Shown here: in pieces, positions 30,677-38,152 of the stretch | Numbering within the stretch: position 1 is the first letter of the stretch | Layout: every line of letters starts with the position of its first letter | Assembly: GCF_042665155.1 (NCBI RefSeq) | Contig: NZ_JBHTCG010000009.1 | Location: 221,967 to 285,966, forward strand | Reading direction: 5' to 3' | DNA: 64,000 bases | Source of the DNA: Sphaerisporangium rhizosphaerae | Lineage (GTDB): Bacteria; Actinomycetota; Actinomycetes; Streptosporangiales; Streptosporangiaceae | Notes under the pieces: model-generated | The model's database searches: none | What the model was told of the DNA's origin: nothing | The model's input: only the letters and a program-made list of their open reading frames with translations | Position numbers and translations under genes: made by a program

Positions 30677-31206
30677 CAGTAGTTGTAGCCGTGGGTGCTC
30701 GCGGTGCTGAAGACCACGGCCAGCAGCAGGAAGTACCCGACGATCACGACGACGTCGACGACGATGCCCCAGATGAGGGCCCGCTTCCACCAGGTCTTCG
30801 CCTCTTCGGAGGCGGCGATGGCCCCCTGGTAGTCGCCGACGGCCCACTTGGAGTTGACCTGGGACGACTTGACGATCGAGACGATGCCGAAGGGCAGACA
30901 GCAGAACAGCGTGGTGAGGATCGCCGGGACCAGGTGGTTGTCCGGCGCGGGCGGCCCGCCTCCGTAGGGGCCCTGCCCGTAACCGCCCTGGGGCGGCGGG
31001 TACCCGCCCTGCTGACCGTAGCCCTGCTGCCCGTACCCCTGCTGGCCGTAGCCCCCCTGCTGGCCGTATCCCCCGCCTTGCTGTCCGTACCCCGGCTGCT
31101 GCTGCCCGTAGCCGCCGTCCTGCTGGCCGTACCCCCCGGAGGGCTGGCCACCGGGCTGCTGAGGGTCGTACCCCTCAGGATTGCCCGGCTGATTCCCGTA
31201 GCTCAT
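30676..31206 (-). CDS. CD225/dispanin-family protein with G/Y/Q-rich N-terminus
   Basis: 176 residues. The N-terminal 85 residues are low complexity, built of GYGQQ and GGYGQQ repeats. The CD225 domain follows, with helix-loop-helix pattern ILTTLFCCLPFGIVSIVKSSQV (two cysteines), a basic-aromatic loop and a second helix near IVVDVVVIVGYFLLL. CD225 proteins bend or stiffen membranes in animals; bacterial roles are unclear. ATG at 31206 with GGAG 6-8 nt upstream; an open frame 15 codons longer lacks support. It is co-transcribed with the DUF2752 gene. Confidence 0.88.
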   Translation of the reverse strand: MSYGNQPGNPEGYDPQQPGGQPSGGYGQQDGGYGQQQPGYGQQGGGYGQQGGYGQQGYGQQGYGQQGGYPPPQGGYGQGPYGGGPPAPDNHLVPAILTTLFCCLPFGIVSIVKSSQVNSKWAVGDYQGAIAASEEAKTWWKRALIWGIVVDVVVIVGYFLLLAVVFSTASTHGYNY

Positions 31207-31323
31207 GGAAGGCTCCTGTGAGTGAAATCGCGTATTGCGCTGCGGCAGCATAGCGACGACCGGTGACGCGCATGGGCGTTGTTCCGCTTTGTGGACAACT
31301 TGTCATATTGCAGGGACATCAGG

Positions 31324-32004
31324 TCAGCCCTGCCGCCCGTCCGGCCCCTCACCCTCGGTCGGATCGACGCCCTGGTCGAGCGCGTCCCACAGCGACCGCT
31401 CGGACCGCTCGGACCTGGCCGGACGCTCTCCACGCTCTCCGCTGGCGGCGCCGTCCGGGCGAGGGCCCCGCCGCTCGTACCGCTCGGACATGGCGGGCCA
31501 GCGGCCGCCGCGCGCCGCCGCGACCGCGCCGGCCGCGGTGAGCGCCAGGCCCCCCGCGGCGGCGGCGATCGGCCACGCGGGCATGGCGGACACCGCCGTC
31601 TTGGCCAGGCCGGTGAGCGTGCCGCCGGGCCCTGCGACCTCCACCGCGCGTGAAGGGGAGGCCCCCTGCCCGGCGGCCACGGCGGCCGCCGCGCCGAGCA
31701 GGGCGATGAGGGCGCCGACGACCCTGCGCCACAGGCCGCGGGTGGCGAGCACGGCGACCACCGCGGCCAGGCAGGCCAGGGCGAGCGGGCTCAGGACGGG
31801 CGCCAGGTCGCCGCCGGACAGGGCGACCGTGCCGGAACGGGTGGCGCCGGGAGCGGGCGGGTAGGCGACCTCGGCCCAGACGCGCCCGGAGGCGAGCAGG
31901 ATGAGCGCCGCTCCAAGGACGCCGGCCGCCACCCAGGCCAGCAGCCCGCGGCGGGTGCCGCCGCGCGCCGCGCCGGTACGGGCGGGGGCCACGGGCGCGG
32001 TCAC
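31324..32004 (-). CDS. Trp biosynthesis-associated membrane protein (TIGR02234-like)
   Basis: Integral membrane protein of 226 residues with four hydrophobic segments (about 22-40, 70-88, 93-110, 143-163) and a hydrophilic Arg/Glu/Ser-rich C-tail. Its place between hisI and the trp genes and its general pattern fit the actinobacterial Trp-associated membrane family, whose biochemical role is unknown. The GTG start overlaps the hisI stop by 4 nt. In Streptomyces trpE lies between hisI and this gene; here it does not. Confidence 0.8.
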   Translation of the reverse strand: MTAPVAPARTGAARGGTRRGLLAWVAAGVLGAALILLASGRVWAEVAYPPAPGATRSGTVALSGGDLAPVLSPLALACLAAVVAVLATRGLWRRVVGALIALLGAAAAVAAGQGASPSRAVEVAGPGGTLTGLAKTAVSAMPAWPIAAAAGGLALTAAGAVAAARGGRWPAMSERYERRGPRPDGAASGERGERPARSERSERSLWDALDQGVDPTEGEGPDGRQG

Positions 32005-32351
32005 TGGGGCTCCTGGACCCGCAGCACGTCGGCGTCGAAGCAGGTGCGGTCGCCGGTGTGGCAGGCCGCCCCCACCTGGTCGACCTGGAGCAGGATGGTG
32101 TCGCCGTCGCAGTCGAGGGCCACGTGCCTGACGTGCTGGACGTGGCCGGAGGTCTCGCCCTTGACCCAGTAGGAGCGGCGGCTGCGCGACCAGTAGGTCG
32201 CCCGGCCGGTGGTGAGCGTGCGGTGCAGCGCCTCGTCGTCCATCCAGGCCAGCATCAGCACCTCGCCGGTGCCGTGCTGCTGGACCACCGCGGGCACCAG
32301 CCCGTCCGCCGTGCGCTTGAGGCGGTCGGCGATCTTCTGCTCAAGAGGCAT
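32001..32351 (-). CDS. hisI: Phosphoribosyl-AMP cyclohydrolase
   Basis: Third step of histidine synthesis: opens the adenine ring of phosphoribosyl-AMP. 116 residues, monofunctional (no HisE domain). Metal-binding residues are visible in DCDGDTILLQVDQVGAACHTGDRTCF (Asp-x-Asp-x-Asp and two Cys), and the substrate region in LMLAWMDDEAL and YWSRSRRSYWVKGETSGH. The ATG at 32351 is chosen; a longer frame extends upstream to 32495 without family sequence. It is separated from the rest of the his cluster by about 13 kb. Confidence 0.95.
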   Translation of the reverse strand: MPLEQKIADRLKRTADGLVPAVVQQHGTGEVLMLAWMDDEALHRTLTTGRATYWSRSRRSYWVKGETSGHVQHVRHVALDCDGDTILLQVDQVGAACHTGDRTCFDADVLRVQEPQ

Positions 32352-32471
32352 GGGGCAATTCTGCCGCAACCCCCCGCAGGGGCAGGTCACCGCAGGGGTA
32401 TGCCGCGCCGGGGTCGATGCCGCTCTCCCTGTGCCTCTGGCCCGGTTCATAACAGCGATACCGGTTTGTGC

Positions 32472-32500
32472 TTCACCGCGAACCCCCGACTCCATATGTT
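32472..32500 (+). promoter_or_regulatory. Promoter of the pot operon (leaderless)
   Basis: TTCACC (32472-32477), a 17-nt spacer and -10 TATGTT (32495-32500), then 6 nt to the ATG at 32507. No Shine-Dalgarno precedes the ATG. Confidence 0.55.
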
Positions 32501-32506
32501 TCCGAC

Positions 32507-33544
32507 ATGCCAGACCAGAACGTGGCGGTGCGGCTGCGCGGCCTTCGCAAGAACTTCGGCGCGGTGGAGGCGGTCGCCGGGGTCGACCTCGACATCGCCG
32601 ACGGCGAGTTCTTCGCGATGCTCGGCCCGTCGGGGTCGGGCAAGACCACCGTGCTGCGCATGATCGCGGGCTTCGAGTCGCCCACGTCCGGCACCGTCGA
32701 ACTGGGCGGGCGCGAGGTCACCCGCCTGGCCCCCTTCGAGCGGGACGTCAACACCGTCTTCCAGGACTACGCGCTGTTCCCGCACATGAGCGTGCTGCAG
32801 AACGTCGAGTACGGCCTGCGGGTGAAGAGGGTCCCGAAGGGCGAGCGGCGCGAGCGGGCCGCCGAGGCGCTGGCCGCGGTGCGCCTGCCGGGGTTCGAAG
32901 GACGGCGGCCCTCACAGCTCTCGGGCGGGCAGCGCCAGCGGGTCGCGCTCGCCAGGGCGCTGGTCAACCGGCCGCGGGTGCTGCTGCTGGACGAGCCCCT
33001 CGGCGCCCTGGACCTCAAGCTGCGTGAGGAGATGCAGGTCGAGTTGAAGCAGATCCAGCGCCAGGTCGGCATCACCTTCCTGTTCGTCACCCACGACCAG
33101 GAGGAGGCCCTCACCATGAGCGACCGTGTCGCGGTGTTCGACCGGGGCCGCGTCGAGCAGGTCGGCACCCCCGCCGAGGTGTACGAGCGGCCCTCCACGC
33201 CGTTCGTGGCGGGGTTCGTCGGCACCTCCAACCTGATCTCCGGCGAGGCGGCGGAATCGGTGCTCGGCAAGGAAGGCACCTACAGCGTCCGCCCCGAGAA
33301 GCTGCGCCTGATGCTCGACGTGGACGCCCCCGTCGGCGGCGAGGAGCACAGCGCCACCGGCACGATCGCCGAGGTCGTGTACGCCGGGGCCTCGACCAGG
33401 TTCCTCGTCGACCTCGACGCCGGGGGGCGGCTCATCGTCCTGCAGCAGAACCTGGAGGTCTCCTCCATGGAGGTCACCGGGCTGCGCGGCGGCCGCGTGC
33501 GGCTGGTCTGGAACCGCCGCCACGAGTTCGCCATCGCTCCCTGA
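32507..33544 (+). CDS. potA: Polyamine-type ABC transporter ATP-binding protein
   Basis: ATPase of a spermidine/putrescine-type importer, 345 residues. Walker A is GPSGSGKTT, signature LSGGQRQRVALARAL and Walker B LLLDEPLGALDLKLRE. The C-terminal TOBE domain (about residues 270-345) begins after FVGTSNLISGE and YSVRPEKLRL. It heads a four-gene operon in the order ATPase, binding protein, permease, permease. The exact substrate (polyamine, or another small cation or opine-like compound) is not decided by sequence. Confidence 0.92.
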   Translation: MPDQNVAVRLRGLRKNFGAVEAVAGVDLDIADGEFFAMLGPSGSGKTTVLRMIAGFESPTSGTVELGGREVTRLAPFERDVNTVFQDYALFPHMSVLQNVEYGLRVKRVPKGERRERAAEALAAVRLPGFEGRRPSQLSGGQRQRVALARALVNRPRVLLLDEPLGALDLKLREEMQVELKQIQRQVGITFLFVTHDQEEALTMSDRVAVFDRGRVEQVGTPAEVYERPSTPFVAGFVGTSNLISGEAAESVLGKEGTYSVRPEKLRLMLDVDAPVGGEEHSATGTIAEVVYAGASTRFLVDLDAGGRLIVLQQNLEVSSMEVTGLRGGRVRLVWNRRHEFAIAP

Positions 33545-33574
33545 CCCGCCCGTCCGACCCTTAGGAGGGACACC

Positions 33575-34789
33575 ATGCGGTCCACCCGACTCGCGATCGC
33601 CGCCGCCGCGCTCGCCCTGGCCGCCGCTGCCTGCGGCGGCGCATCCTCCGGTGGCGGCGCCTCCGGAGGCACGGCCGCCCCCGGCCGGAGCGGGTTCACC
33701 CCGCCCAAGATCGAGGCGCTCGGGAGCCTGGGCGCCGGCGAGGGCCAGGTCAACCTGGTGGCCTGGGCCGGCTACGCCGAGGACGGCTCCAACGACCCCA
33801 AGGTCGACTGGGTCCACCCCTTCGAGAAGGCCACCGGCTGCAAGGTCGACACCAAGACCGCCGGCACCTCCGACGAGATGGTGAACCTGATGAAGACCGG
33901 CGAGTACGACGCCGTGTCCGCCTCCGGGGACGCGTCGCTGCGCCTGATCGCCTCCGGCACGGTCGCGCCGGTCAACACCGACCTGGTGCCCAACTACAAG
34001 GACGTCTTCGACGGTCTCAAGCTCAAGCCGTGGAACTCGGTCGGCGGGGTGGCCTACGGCGTGCCGCACGGCCGCGGCGCCAACCTGCTGATGTGGCGCA
34101 CCGACAAGGTGAACCCGGCGCCGGACTCCTGGGGCGTGGTGTTCGACCCGGCCTCCCCCTACAAGGGCAGGCTGACGGCCTACGACTCCCCCATCTACAT
34201 CGCCGACGCGGCCCTGTACCTGATGGCCACCAAGCCCGGCCTCGGCATCAAGGACCCCTACGCCCTTGACGACGAGCAGTTCCAGGCGGCCGTCGACCTG
34301 CTCAAGCAGCAGAAGCAGAACATCGGCGAGTACTGGTCGGACTACACCAAGGCCGTGCAGGCGTTCAAGAGCGGCGACACCGTGGCGGGCACGACCTGGC
34401 AGGTCATCGCCAACCTGGTCAAGGCCGACAAGGCGCCGGTCGAGGCGATCCTGCCCAAGGAGGGCGCCACCGGCTGGTCGGACACCTGGATGGTCGCCGC
34501 CAAGGCCAAGCACCCCAACTGCGCCTACAAGTGGCTCGACTGGATCATCTCGCCGAAGGCCAACGCCCAGGTCGCCGAGTGGTTCGGCGAGGCGCCCTCC
34601 AACGCCGAGGCGTGCGGGCAGACCTCCGACAAGACCTTCTGCGAGACCTACCACGCCACCGACGAGTCCTACTTCTCCAAGGTCCACTACTGGACGACCC
34701 CGATCGCCCAGTGCCTGGACGGCCGCACGGACGTCACGTGCAAGGACTACTCGGAGTGGACCCGGGCCTGGACGGAGATCAAGGGGTGA
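33575..34789 (+). CDS. potD: Spermidine/putrescine-type substrate-binding lipoprotein
   Basis: Family 1 solute-binding protein of 404 residues. The signal peptide ends in lipobox LAAAACGG, followed by a Gly/Ser linker. The N-lobe has VNLVAWAGYAEDGSNDPKVD, and a typical PotD-like pattern follows (YDAVSASGDASLRLIASG, PHGRGANLLMWRTDKV). Several cysteines (CGQTSDKTFCETY, QCLDGRTDVTCK) near the C-terminus are unusual for PotD and may form disulfides. AGGAGGG lies 7 nt before the ATG. The stop overlaps the GTG of the next gene. Confidence 0.9.
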   Translation: MRSTRLAIAAAALALAAAACGGASSGGGASGGTAAPGRSGFTPPKIEALGSLGAGEGQVNLVAWAGYAEDGSNDPKVDWVHPFEKATGCKVDTKTAGTSDEMVNLMKTGEYDAVSASGDASLRLIASGTVAPVNTDLVPNYKDVFDGLKLKPWNSVGGVAYGVPHGRGANLLMWRTDKVNPAPDSWGVVFDPASPYKGRLTAYDSPIYIADAALYLMATKPGLGIKDPYALDDEQFQAAVDLLKQQKQNIGEYWSDYTKAVQAFKSGDTVAGTTWQVIANLVKADKAPVEAILPKEGATGWSDTWMVAAKAKHPNCAYKWLDWIISPKANAQVAEWFGEAPSNAEACGQTSDKTFCETYHATDESYFSKVHYWTTPIAQCLDGRTDVTCKDYSEWTRAWTEIKG

Positions 34790-35718
34790 CGACCTCGGCA
34801 TCGGGGGCATCGGGGGCGCCGGCCGCGCCGGCGTCCCCGTCCGGGCGGGCCGGACCAGGGGCGGCGCGGCAGGGACGGCCCGGCCCGCGCCGCAGGCTCG
34901 CCGCCGCGCTCCACCGGCACGCCGGCGTGCGGCTGTCGCTGCTGCTGTCGGCGCCGCTGGCCTGGCTCGGCGTCGCCTACCTCGGCGCACTGGCCGCGCT
35001 GTTCGTCACCGCGTTCTGGAGCACCGACGCCTTCACCGGCGACCTGGTAAGGACCTTCACCTGGGCCAACTTCCACGACGTTCTGACGGTCGAGGTCTAC
35101 AGGACCGTCGCCCTGCGGTCGGTGGGCGTGGCGGTGGCGGTGACGCTGATCGACGTCGCGATCGCCTTCCCGATGGCGTTCGCGATGGCCAAGCTCGCCT
35201 CGCCGCGCGCCCAGCGCTGGCTGGTCATCGCCGTGCTGACGCCACTGTGGGCGTCCTACCTGGTCAAGGCGTACGCCTGGCGGGTCATGCTGTCCGGAGG
35301 CGGCCTGCTCGGCTGGGGGTACGGGCTGACGGCCACCATCGCGACCCTGGCCTACCTGTGGCTGCCGTACATGATCCTGCCGATCTACGCGGGGCTGGAG
35401 CGGCTGCCGGACTCGCTGCTGGAGGCGGCGGGCGACCTCGGCGCGCGGGGATGGCGGGTGTTCCGCACGGTCGTGTGGCCGCTCGCCTTCCCCGCGATCG
35501 TGGCCGGCTCGGTGTTCACCTTCTCCCTGTCGCTCGGCGACTACATCGCCGTGAAGATCGTCGGGGGCCGGAGCCAGCTCATCGGCAACGTCGTCTACGA
35601 CAATGTCGGCGCGGCGAACAACCTCCCCTTCGCCGCCGCGGTCGCCACGGTCCCGGTCGTGATCATGCTGGTGTACCTGGCGGCCGTCCGCCGCACCGGG
35701 GCGCTGGAGAACCTGTGA
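34786..35718 (+). CDS. potB: Polyamine-type ABC transporter permease 1
   Basis: Channel subunit of 310 residues. A long Gly/Pro/Ala-rich cytoplasmic N-tail of about 45 residues precedes six membrane helices. The EAA loop is LLEAAGDLGARGWRVFRTVVWPLAFP. The GTG at 34786 overlaps the potD stop (GTGA), and the tail is read from this start. Pairs with the second permease. Confidence 0.91.
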   Translation: MTTSASGASGAPAAPASPSGRAGPGAARQGRPGPRRRLAAALHRHAGVRLSLLLSAPLAWLGVAYLGALAALFVTAFWSTDAFTGDLVRTFTWANFHDVLTVEVYRTVALRSVGVAVAVTLIDVAIAFPMAFAMAKLASPRAQRWLVIAVLTPLWASYLVKAYAWRVMLSGGGLLGWGYGLTATIATLAYLWLPYMILPIYAGLERLPDSLLEAAGDLGARGWRVFRTVVWPLAFPAIVAGSVFTFSLSLGDYIAVKIVGGRSQLIGNVVYDNVGAANNLPFAAAVATVPVVIMLVYLAAVRRTGALENL

Positions 35719-35776
35719 CCGGCGCGCCCCCCGTGACCCCGTCCCGCCCCGCGAACCCCCCGGCCAGGAGGCTCCG

Positions 35777-36583
35777 GTGAACCTGTCCCGAACGGCGCGG
35801 CTGGCGCTGCGCGCGGCGCTGGCGCTCGGGCTCGGCGTCATCTACGTGCCGCTGGCGATCGTGCTGCTGAACTCCTTCAACTCCGACCGGACCTTCGCCT
35901 GGCCGCCGGCCGGGTTCACCACGCGGTGGTGGAGCATCGCCTGGGACTCCTCGGGCGTGCGCGACGCGCTGTGGACCTCGGTGCGGGCCGGGCTGGGCGC
36001 GACGGCGATCGCGCTGGTGCTCGGCACGATGGCGGCCTTCGCCGTGCAGCGCCACCGGTTCTTCGGCCGGGACGCCGTCTCGCTGCTCATCGTGCTGCCG
36101 ATCGCGCTGCCGGGCATCGTGACCGGCATCGCGCTCAACAACGCCTTCCGCACGATCCTCGAGCCCTTCGGCGTCGGGCTCGGCATGTTCACCGTGATCG
36201 TGGGCCACGCGACGTTCTGCGTGGTGACCGTGCACAACAACGTGCTGGCGCGGCTGCGGCGGACCGGGCTGAACATGGAGGAAGCCTCGGCCGACCTGGG
36301 AGCGGACACCTTCACGACCTTCCGCCTGGTCACCTTCCCGATGATGCGCTCGGCGCTGCTGGCGGGCGGCCTTCTGGCCTTCGCGCTGTCGTTCGACGAG
36401 ATCATCGTGACGACGTTCACCGCCGGGGCGGGGGTGAGGACGCTGCCGATCTGGATCTTCGAGAACCTGTTCCGCCCGAACCAGGCGCCGGTGGTCAACG
36501 TCGTCGCCGCCGCGCTCATCGTGCTGTCGGTGGTCCCCATCTACCTGGCCCAGCGCCTGTCGGGCACGGCCGGCACGCACTGA
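35777..36583 (+). CDS. potC: Polyamine-type ABC transporter permease 2
   Basis: Second channel subunit, 268 residues, six membrane helices. The EAA loop is MEEASADLGADTFTTFRLVTFPMM. PotC-like features include LLNSFNSDRTFAWPPAGFTTRWW near the N-terminus and SFDEIIVTTF in the C-terminal half. GTG start with AGGAGG 7 nt upstream. Last gene of the operon, followed by a very strong hairpin. Confidence 0.92.
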   Translation: MNLSRTARLALRAALALGLGVIYVPLAIVLLNSFNSDRTFAWPPAGFTTRWWSIAWDSSGVRDALWTSVRAGLGATAIALVLGTMAAFAVQRHRFFGRDAVSLLIVLPIALPGIVTGIALNNAFRTILEPFGVGLGMFTVIVGHATFCVVTVHNNVLARLRRTGLNMEEASADLGADTFTTFRLVTFPMMRSALLAGGLLAFALSFDEIIVTTFTAGAGVRTLPIWIFENLFRPNQAPVVNVVAAALIVLSVVPIYLAQRLSGTAGTH

Positions 36584-36620
36584 CGGCGGCCTGTCCGCAC
36601 CCCGAGGGCGTTCCGGCCGG

Positions 36621-36650
36621 CGCCCGGCGCGCGCCCGCGCGCGCCGGGCG
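36621..36650 (+). terminator. pot operon terminator hairpin
   Basis: A perfect 14-base inverted repeat (CGCCCGGCGCGCGC and its complement) separated by two bases, 38 nt after the potC stop; the working loop would open by a pair or two. Confidence 0.75.
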
Positions 36651-36662
36651 GGCCACGGGCGA

Positions 36663-36711
36663 GCAACATCACGCAACATGGGGGAACCGCGCGCGGCGTT
36701 CACGCTACGGT
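36663..36711 (+). promoter_or_regulatory. Operator-promoter module of the XRE gene
   Basis: GCAACAT at 36663, GCAACAT at 36673, GAACCGC at 36684, then after 15 nt a -10-like TACGGT at 36706-36711. The same elements at the same spacings occur again at 37602-37650. Probably the binding site of the XRE protein encoded next, overlapping its promoter. Confidence 0.6.
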
Positions 36712-36761
36712 CGTCGGGTCGGCGACGTCACCCGGTCCACGCTCCGGAGAGGTGGCCTCCC

Positions 36762-37610
36762 ATGCCTCCCCCGCGCATCACCGAAGCCAAGGGAATCCTC
36801 GCCGCGCGGCTGCGCGAGATCCGCAGCGAGGCCGGCATGACCGGGCGGCTCCTGGCCTCCCAGGCGGGCTGGCACTACTCCAAGGTGTCGAAGATCGAGA
36901 ACGCGGCGCAGATGCCCAACGAGACCGACATCCGGGTCTGGTGCCGGATATGCGACGCCGAGGAGTACGTGGTGGACCTGATCGCCGCCGTTCGCAACAT
37001 CGACTCCATGTACACCGAGTGGCGGCGCCTGGAGTCCACCGGGCTGCGCCACGTGCAGGAGTCCTTCCAGCCGCTCTACCGCGACACCCAGCAGTTCCGG
37101 GTCTTCCAGCACTCCGCGGTCCCCGGCCTGCTGCAGACCCCCGGCTACGCCCGCGCGCACCTGCGGGCGGTCATCGACTTCCGCGGCATCCCCGACGACC
37201 TGGACGACGCGGTGGCGGCGCGGCTGGCGCAGCAGCGGGTGCTGTCGGCCGGCGGCAAGCGGTTCATGTTCATCGTCGGCGAGCAGGCGCTGCGCACCCG
37301 GGTGTGCGGGGTCGAGGGCATGCTGGAGCAGCTCGACCGGCTGGCGGGACTGACGGCCAACACCCCGCAGCTCAGCTTCGGCGTCATCCCCGCCACCGCC
37401 CGCCCGGCGATCCTGCCGCCGGAGAACTTCTGGATCTACGACGCCACGCAGGTCAGGGTGGACACCATCCCCGGCCAGTACCGCATCAAGATCCCCAGCG
37501 ACGTCGCCCTGTACGAAAGGGCCTTCGCCCGCCTGTCCGAGACGGCCGTCTACGGCCAGGCCGCGCGCGAGCTGGTCCAGGCGGAGGCGGAACGCCTGCG
37601 AGGAACATGA
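36762..37610 (+). CDS. XRE-family HTH regulator with DUF5753 domain
   Basis: DNA-binding regulator of 282 residues. The N-terminal helix-turn-helix (about residues 12-70) includes ILAARLREIRSEAGMTGRLLA and SKVSKIENAAQMPNETDI. The DUF5753 domain (about 95-280) has the family markers YRDTQQFRVFQHSAVPGLLQT, FMFIVGEQALRTRV and SEFGVIP-like LSFGVIPATARPAI. Such proteins are abundant in filamentous actinobacteria, where they act with small partners in development and stress responses. The ATG at 36762 has GGAGAGG upstream. It is flanked by two copies of one operator motif; the second overlaps its own stop codon. Confidence 0.9.
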   Translation: MPPPRITEAKGILAARLREIRSEAGMTGRLLASQAGWHYSKVSKIENAAQMPNETDIRVWCRICDAEEYVVDLIAAVRNIDSMYTEWRRLESTGLRHVQESFQPLYRDTQQFRVFQHSAVPGLLQTPGYARAHLRAVIDFRGIPDDLDDAVAARLAQQRVLSAGGKRFMFIVGEQALRTRVCGVEGMLEQLDRLAGLTANTPQLSFGVIPATARPAILPPENFWIYDATQVRVDTIPGQYRIKIPSDVALYERAFARLSETAVYGQAARELVQAEAERLRGT

Positions 37611-37650
37611 AGCAACATCGTTGAACCGCCCGCCGGTGGTCGCCTAGCGT
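37602..37650 (+). promoter_or_regulatory. Second copy of the operator-promoter module
   Basis: GGAACAT at 37602, GCAACAT at 37612, GAACCGC at 37623, then after 15 nt TAGCGT at 37645-37650. The spacings (10, 11 and 15 nt) match those of the module at 36663. It would drive the small gene at 37731. Confidence 0.6.
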
Positions 37651-37730
37651 CACCAGGGACGCACTCCGTGGTGACGCGGGGCACGCCCCCGTCTCGCACG
37701 TCCACCTCCGCCCGGACGGAGATCACGCCC

Positions 37731-38036
37731 ATGGCGACCGCGGACAAGGTGATGAGCGCCGCTACGGCGGCCGACCACCTCAGACGGCTCGGCGACCTGC
37801 TGCGCGCGCGCGGCCTGCACGTGCGCGTCGGGGAGACCCGCGGCGGGGTGCCCCAGCTCATCGTGGTCAGCACCTCGGTGCCCACGCTCTCGGAGGTCAT
37901 CTTCGCGGCCCGGGCCGAGGAGAGCTGGTGGTTCTGGTGGGCCTGGGCCGAGCGCATCGCCCCCGTGGACGACCCCCAGACGGCGGCCACGCACGTCTGC
38001 CAGGCCCTGCGCCCGGCCCCCCGCCACGACCGCTGA
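37731..38036 (+). CDS. Small XRE-associated protein with WWFWW motif
   Basis: Unrecognised protein of 101 residues. A helical N-half (DHLRRLGDLLRARGLHVRV) is followed by two or three strands (GGVPQLIVVSTS), the aromatic motif ESWWFWWAWAERI and a C-terminal helix. By eye it matches the 88-residue protein at 59481-59747 along its length (L..L...L..RGL, GG.P.L.V, W.F.W, D..A...V.QA.R). Each stands beside an XRE-DUF5753 gene, so this looks like a partner family. ATG with GGACGGAGA about 10 nt upstream. Confidence 0.75.
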   Translation: MATADKVMSAATAADHLRRLGDLLRARGLHVRVGETRGGVPQLIVVSTSVPTLSEVIFAARAEESWWFWWAWAERIAPVDDPQTAATHVCQALRPAPRHDR

Positions 38037-38120
38037 GACCGCGGCGGCACGCCAGGCGAGCCGCCGGGATCACCGGAAGGTCACCGCCGGGCCGGTGAGG
38101 CGGTGAGACCGCTGAGGTCG

Positions 38121-38151
38121 CCCGGACGCGGCGCGGCGAGCCGCGTCCGGG
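38121..38151. terminator. Bidirectional terminator hairpin at the ABC exporter end
   Basis: Perfect 12-bp stem (CCCGGACGCGGC/GCCGCGTCCGGG) with a 7-nt loop, 1 nt from the exporter stop on the minus strand and downstream of the convergent small gene. Confidence 0.8.
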
Positions 38152-38152
38152 G

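Noticed and set aside
36599..36660. GC-rich palindromic run as an attachment site or IS end
   Set aside because: It is a simple hairpin right after an operon end; no transposase or target duplication is present.
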